Position numbers and translations under genes: made by a program. Below the pieces are notes generated by a model, which was given only the letters and a program-made list of their open reading frames with translations, did no database searches and had not been told where the DNA came from. From a virus, in IMG/VR virus record IMGVR_UViG_3300025889_000564, positions 1 to 31,722 of that record: 31,722 nucleotides of DNA; one strand, 5' to 3'. This document shows positions 27,830-31,722 of this stretch, one piece after another (positions within the stretch are counted from its first letter, which is position 1; each line of letters begins with the position of its first letter).

Positions 27830-28222
27830 TTAGCTCGCGGTTATCGTCGGCGTGATTTTGATCTGGTCGCCGTTGTTGGCGATGTTGTACGGGCCGTCAG
27901 TAAATCGCTCGGCGGCAACCAGCGTGCCGCTACTGGCCTGCGTGAGATAGTAGCCGTACACGTTGCCCAGCGCGCCCGAAAACGTGAAGGTCTGCTGTGC
28001 GTAGCTGATCGAGCCACCGCTGGCTGAACCCCACGATGCGCCCGTTAGCGTGATTGCGCTGTACCCGTTGCCGCTGGCCTCCGTGTAGGTGCCAGCCGTG
28101 TCAGATTCGCCGGGCGTCGTGTTGGACGTGTAGAGACGCAAAACAAGATTCTGCGGCGCGGTCTTGTTGACGAGGGCTTCGAGAACGATATTCTCGCCAG
28201 CGTCAGGAAATACGATTGCCAT
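27830..28222 (-). CDS. Small structural-type protein after portal (130 aa)
   Basis: A 130-residue protein starting MAIVFPDAGENIVLEALVNK, then LVLRLYTSNTTPGESDTAGT, WGSASGGSISYAQQTFTFSG and YGYYLTQASSGTLVAAERFT. The all-beta, Gly/Ser/Thr-rich character suggests a virion component such as a decoration. The start is directly after the portal stop, and its stop is 1 bp before the next gene start. No family name is recalled with confidence. Confidence 0.65.
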   Translation of the reverse strand: MAIVFPDAGENIVLEALVNKTAPQNLVLRLYTSNTTPGESDTAGTYTEASGNGYSAITLTGASWGSASGGSISYAQQTFTFSGALGNVYGYYLTQASSGTLVAAERFTDGPYNIANNGDQIKITPTITAS

Positions 28223-29560
28223 TTAGTCTGACTCCTCGATACCAACCATCGCGCCGTTTTCGTCGCGGATGATTCGCTTGGTTTTGTTCGGCTTAGGAAC
28301 GTGAACGGTAAGGTTCATCGGCTGGCCAGATTGCGCCATTTGCTGCTGCTGCTGTTGGCCCGCCATATCCACAGGCACCATCGCGCCTTGAACCATGAAA
28401 ATGTCGCCGCCGTCGTAGCTGTTCAGGCCCTCTTTGCGGCGGATCTCGTTTGCGTTCATCGCCCCGATATTCCGCATCGACGAGTAAAACGACGCCCGCG
28501 CCGCAGAATCGCCACGCATAAGCGCGTCGAGGTTGAATTCGATGTACCAGCGGGCCGACTCGCGCGGGCCGAGTAGCTGCATGTTCAGCCGCTTTTCGAT
28601 GCGCGTGCATTCTGGGCGCACCGTGTCGGTTACCCACTCGATGCCCTGGTGCTCGATGTTGTTGTTCGTGCTGCGGTCGAGGTCGCCGATTTTGTGCGGT
28701 GGAACACGATAGCCGCGCGCGATTTCGGCCACGCCGAACTTGCGCAGCTCCAGAAACTGCATATCGCTGTGCTTGATCGGCACAGTCTTGATTTCCATAC
28801 CCTCTTCGAGAATCCCGAGACGGCCCGCATTGCGGACGCCGCCGAACCGCTCAAGCATGTAGTTAAGGATTCCCTCTTTGGTCGAGGTCGTCAGCTTCTG
28901 CGGGTGCGAGATGTAGGCGGGCGGGATGCCGCCCTTGGTGAAGAAGTTCACGCCGTAGGCTTCCGCCGCCGCCTGACCCTCGATAGAGTTCCGCATACAC
29001 TCAATCGGGCTCATGCCCTTCAGCCGGTCCACGCCGTTGTAGCCGCGCCCGGGGATATGCAGCAGGTCGGACGAAACATACGTCTCGGTCGTGCCGTTGT
29101 TGCGATAGGTGTAGACAATGATCCCGGTTTGGCGGTCGCGCGAAACGTCCATCAGTTCCGGCGTCAGCGGATGGAGCGCGCTGACCTCGTTGCGCCCGTT
29201 GGTTTCGATGCGCGCGTAGAAGTTGCCGTCGATGCACAGATCTTGCTCGACCGTCTGCCAGAATTCAAAAGCAGACATGTAATCGTTGGGCGAATCGTGC
29301 AACAGGCGATGCAGCGGGTGGTCGCGGTCGATGCTGCGGTTGTCGCCGTCGCGGCGGTAAATGTTGCACGGCAGCGAACCGATCGTTTCAGACCGCAAAG
29401 AGACGCAAGCAGCCACCGCATTGATGCGAAGCGCGGTGTCACCGCTGGCGAACTGCGCGATATACGACCCCATTGGACCGCTCACGGGCGCGTACCAGAA
29501 ACCGTCGTCGGGAGGAGGAGTAGCGCCGAGCTTGACTAGCATTTTTCCGAAGGTGTTCAT
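28223..29560 (-). CDS. Portal protein, HK97 family
   Basis: A 445-residue protein. Motifs are AVAACVSLRSETIGSLPCNI, HPLHRLLHDSPNDYMSAFEF, NGFYARIE-like and LHIPGRGYNGVDRLKGMSPI, then FGVAEIARGYRVPPHKIGDL, all characteristic of the HK97 gp3 portal family. The portal ring forms the DNA gate at one capsid vertex and docks the terminase and connector. ATG 29560 overlaps the large terminase stop as ATGA. The C-terminus is Gln/Met-rich (QQQQQMAQSGQPMN) and probably flexible. Confidence 0.93.
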   Translation of the reverse strand: MNTFGKMLVKLGATPPPDDGFWYAPVSGPMGSYIAQFASGDTALRINAVAACVSLRSETIGSLPCNIYRRDGDNRSIDRDHPLHRLLHDSPNDYMSAFEFWQTVEQDLCIDGNFYARIETNGRNEVSALHPLTPELMDVSRDRQTGIIVYTYRNNGTTETYVSSDLLHIPGRGYNGVDRLKGMSPIECMRNSIEGQAAAEAYGVNFFTKGGIPPAYISHPQKLTTSTKEGILNYMLERFGGVRNAGRLGILEEGMEIKTVPIKHSDMQFLELRKFGVAEIARGYRVPPHKIGDLDRSTNNNIEHQGIEWVTDTVRPECTRIEKRLNMQLLGPRESARWYIEFNLDALMRGDSAARASFYSSMRNIGAMNANEIRRKEGLNSYDGGDIFMVQGAMVPVDMAGQQQQQQMAQSGQPMNLTVHVPKPNKTKRIIRDENGAMVGIEESD

Positions 29561-31266
29561 TCAGGCGCGCCCCGTGTCTCCCAAATACTTTTGGGCTGCG
29601 CGTCTCGCACCGCGAGCCCTAAAAACCATGCGATAGCGCCGTCAATCTTGGCGTCGGCGCGTTCTTTCGTCGGATAAATCATGTCGCCGCGATTGCGATG
29701 GGCGACGACGTTGGAAATCATCCACGTCATGACCGGGTTGCGGTCGTGCTGGAACTTGCCACCGAGCACGATGGCCTCGGCGTGCTTCATAGGCTCCGAG
29801 AAGTTCGCGGTGGTGCTGCGAACCTCGACCATCGGGAACCCGTCGTTCAGAAGCTGCTGCGGAATCACCCGGTCGAAGCCAGGGTCGTATCCGATTGCGG
29901 CGGGGTTGTATTCCTTCGCCAATTCCGCGATCTCGAAGCGGACGCGCTCATGGTCGAGCACGTTTCCGTCAGTGGCCGTCAGGTGATCGTTTTCGGCCCA
30001 GCCTGAGTAGGCGGCGTTGTCGGATTCGCTAATGGCGTCTTCGGGCAACCAATGCCGCGTGAAAAGCCGATACTCGCCGTCGCGGTGGAACAGAATGGCG
30101 AGGCTGGCGATGTCCGTCTTGCTGGCGAGGTCGAGGCCGAAAACGCAGTCCCAGCCCCGATAATCCTCAAGCTCAATGTCGCGGCCCGCACGATCCCAGG
30201 CCAGCATGTCCATCCAGGCCGCGTCGGCGTTGACCCAGATGTTGTGGCGCTTGGTGAGGTAGTTCGGCTGCGCGCTGGCGACGTGCGAGGCCTTGCGGGC
30301 CTGCCGCCGAAGGTCGTCGAGGTAGACCGATACGCCAAGGTTCGGGTTCGACTTGAGCCATACCGACTCGTCCTGCCAGTCGTCGCCGTCGTCGAGCGTG
30401 TAGATCAGTCCGAAAAACGTGTCATCGACCGCGCTGTCGCCGTCAATCTTGTAACCCAGCCCGCCGTGCTGGTGAAGCGTAGCGTTCAGGATGCGGGTGA
30501 GGTATCCACGAATCTCGTAGCAGATACCGGCGCGGTTGCTACCAGCGGTCGTAATTGCTGCAAGCAGCGGCTGGGACCGCGCGCCGGTACCTGTTTCGAG
30601 CACGTCCCAGACCTCGCGGGTCCGGTGCGCGTGTAGCTCGTCCACGATGGCCCCATGCGGACTAAGGCCGTCCAAGGTGTTCGCCTCGGCGGAAAGCGCT
30701 TTGAGATAGCTGTCGGAAGACTCAACGGTGACGGAATCCTTCCAACATGTGATGCCAAACCGCTCGCGGAACTCTGGCTCCTTTTGAGCCATCGACTTAG
30801 CGGCGTGGAAAACGATTTTCGCCTGGTCACGAGTCGTTGCCGCGCTGTAGACCTCGGCCCCGCTTTCGCCGTCGCACGCGAGGAGGTAGAGAGCGATTAC
30901 GGCGAGCAGGGTAGACTTGGCGTTCTTGCGGGCGACTTCTAGGTAGAGCGTTCGGAACCGGCGGCGACCATCGGCGCGTTTCCAGCCGAACAGGCAGCAG
31001 AGAACGAATGTCTGCCAGTCCTCCAGCTTGATTTTCTCGCCGCGCCGCGCCCATTCGCCTTTCGTGTGCGGCATCGCCTCGGCGAAGAGGCACACCCGAT
31101 TAGCGGCGGCGGCGTCAAACGTGAACTCGCCCGCCGCCATGTCGTCGAGATGGCGCTGGCAGGCGGCTTTAACCCATTTGCAGGCGAGGATTTCGCCAGA
31201 TACAACTTTGGCGGCGTAGGCGTTGGCGCGGTCGGCGTAGGTTAGCCCGTTGCCAGTTCGTCCCAT
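29557..31266 (-). CDS. Terminase large subunit
   Basis: A 569-residue DNA-packaging motor. The ATPase Walker A variant is VARKNAKST (111-119) and Walker B is HGAIVDE (204-210), with LETGTGARSQPL and the coupling-type TTAGSNR (239-245) following. The C-terminal RNase H-like nuclease starts with VFGLDLASKTD (375-385), with D379 as the metal ligand, and AIGYDPGFDRVIPQQL further on. It belongs to the YmfN/HK97-type Terminase_1 group. The start ATG 31266 overlaps the small subunit gene by 25 bp, and the stop overlaps the portal start. Confidence 0.95.
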   Translation of the reverse strand: MGRTGNGLTYADRANAYAAKVVSGEILACKWVKAACQRHLDDMAAGEFTFDAAAANRVCLFAEAMPHTKGEWARRGEKIKLEDWQTFVLCCLFGWKRADGRRRFRTLYLEVARKNAKSTLLAVIALYLLACDGESGAEVYSAATTRDQAKIVFHAAKSMAQKEPEFRERFGITCWKDSVTVESSDSYLKALSAEANTLDGLSPHGAIVDELHAHRTREVWDVLETGTGARSQPLLAAITTAGSNRAGICYEIRGYLTRILNATLHQHGGLGYKIDGDSAVDDTFFGLIYTLDDGDDWQDESVWLKSNPNLGVSVYLDDLRRQARKASHVASAQPNYLTKRHNIWVNADAAWMDMLAWDRAGRDIELEDYRGWDCVFGLDLASKTDIASLAILFHRDGEYRLFTRHWLPEDAISESDNAAYSGWAENDHLTATDGNVLDHERVRFEIAELAKEYNPAAIGYDPGFDRVIPQQLLNDGFPMVEVRSTTANFSEPMKHAEAIVLGGKFQHDRNPVMTWMISNVVAHRNRGDMIYPTKERADAKIDGAIAWFLGLAVRDAQPKSIWETRGAPE

Positions 31267-31652
31267 ACTGTGCGAGGTTTCGGTTTCGGCGGCGCGGCCA
31301 CCTTCGATTGCGCTGCCGGGGTCCGGCCCAGTTGCATCGCCAATGAGTGGAACGTCTGCCGCTCCGATGCCGTCATCACCCGCGTACCGGCTACGTCCTC
31401 GCGAAAGCGCCCGTAGAGCGTGCAGTAGTGCTCAAGGGCCTCACGGTGCCCGGAATTGAGAACGGGGCTGTAATCGGCGTCTGCGGTGATTTCAAGCCAC
31501 TTCTCGCGGGCGTGGGCTTCGAGGTAGTCGGGCGGCGCGCCGATGGCCCCGGTGATCTTCGGCTCATTGGCGCGGGCGCGAACGCGCTGCGGGTCGTGCT
31601 TTGCGGAGCCGTTCGCTATCAGAATCGGCGTCGGTTTCCGTGGGCGTCCCAT
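31242..31652 (-). CDS. Terminase small subunit, P27 family
   Basis: A 136-residue protein starting MGRPRKPTPILIANGSAKHD, then PPDYLEAHAREKWLEITADA and GHREALEHYCTLYGRFREDV. This is the pattern of P27-type small terminase subunits, which recognise the packaging site and hand DNA to the large subunit. It is the first late gene in the window, immediately before the large subunit with a 25-bp overlap. No clear ribosome site precedes ATG 31652, so leaderless or weak initiation is possible. Confidence 0.88.
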   Translation of the reverse strand: MGRPRKPTPILIANGSAKHDPQRVRARANEPKITGAIGAPPDYLEAHAREKWLEITADADYSPVLNSGHREALEHYCTLYGRFREDVAGTRVMTASERQTFHSLAMQLGRTPAAQSKVAAPPKPKPRTVWDELATG

Positions 31653-31722
31653 GCGGTTTGGTTATAGTGTTTCGTCGCAGTATTATCTGCGGTTATGAAT
31701 ATCGCGGAGCGATGCGCGTGAT
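31653..31722. other. Region upstream of terminase with a small inverted repeat
   Basis: The last 70 bp hold no gene. CGCAG-TATTAT-CTGCG (31676-31691) is a perfect 5-bp inverted repeat with an AT-rich loop. On the minus strand TATAAC at about 31664 could be a weak -10, but no fitting -35 is seen. A cos or late promoter site is commonly found upstream of the small terminase gene; nothing here is strong enough to prove it. Confidence 0.3.

Noticed and set aside
28649-29539. 296-codon plus-strand open frame opposite the portal gene
   Set aside because: Shadow frame; portal motifs on the minus strand are decisive.

Overview
This window is almost entirely a temperate tailed-phage genome (integrated prophage or phage contig) with siphovirus, HK97-type morphogenesis genes. 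It is GC-rich. The host cannot be read directly, because no rRNA, tRNA or clear bacterial gene is present. Several phage proteins carry signal peptides ending in -AQ or -SQ, a style common in Acidobacteriota such as Solibacter/Bryobacter relatives; this host guess is weak inference.

Layout: nearly all genes lie on the minus strand, so the map reads right to left. At the far left is the lysogeny/early arm (1-6149). It holds a tyrosine integrase cut by the window edge, an excisionase-like protein, about a dozen small accessory proteins joined by ATGA/GTGA overlaps, and a recombination block (YqaJ/lambda-exo-like nuclease, RecT-like annealing protein, SSB-like protein). A divergent control region at 6150-6219 has a minus-strand promoter with an 8-bp tandem repeat between its -35 and -10 boxes. 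Two small ribbon-helix-helix-like proteins flank it, and a leftward intrinsic terminator at 6630-6657 insulates it from the late genes.

The late arm (6643-31652, minus strand) runs in this order: small and large terminase, portal, three atypical structural-type genes, prohead protease, major capsid, a capsid-adjacent protein, connector, head closure, HK97 gp10-like protein, tail terminator, two paralogous tail tube proteins, a tail assembly chaperone with a textbook -1 frameshift site, tape measure, tail hub, first fibre-like protein, M15 endolysin, small membrane (holin-like) proteins, metallophosphoesterase, HExxH protein, second fibre-like protein and small secreted proteins. A three-gene plus-strand cassette (9348-9926) interrupts the late arm like a moron.

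The most unusual feature is a pair of parallel three-gene cassettes (15770-13339 and 9266-6869). Each starts with a large fibre-like protein that has a predicted Sec signal peptide, followed by two small proteins that also have signal peptides. Signal peptides are not expected on virion fibres assembled in the cytoplasm. No helicase, primase or replication initiator and no CI-type repressor was recognised.
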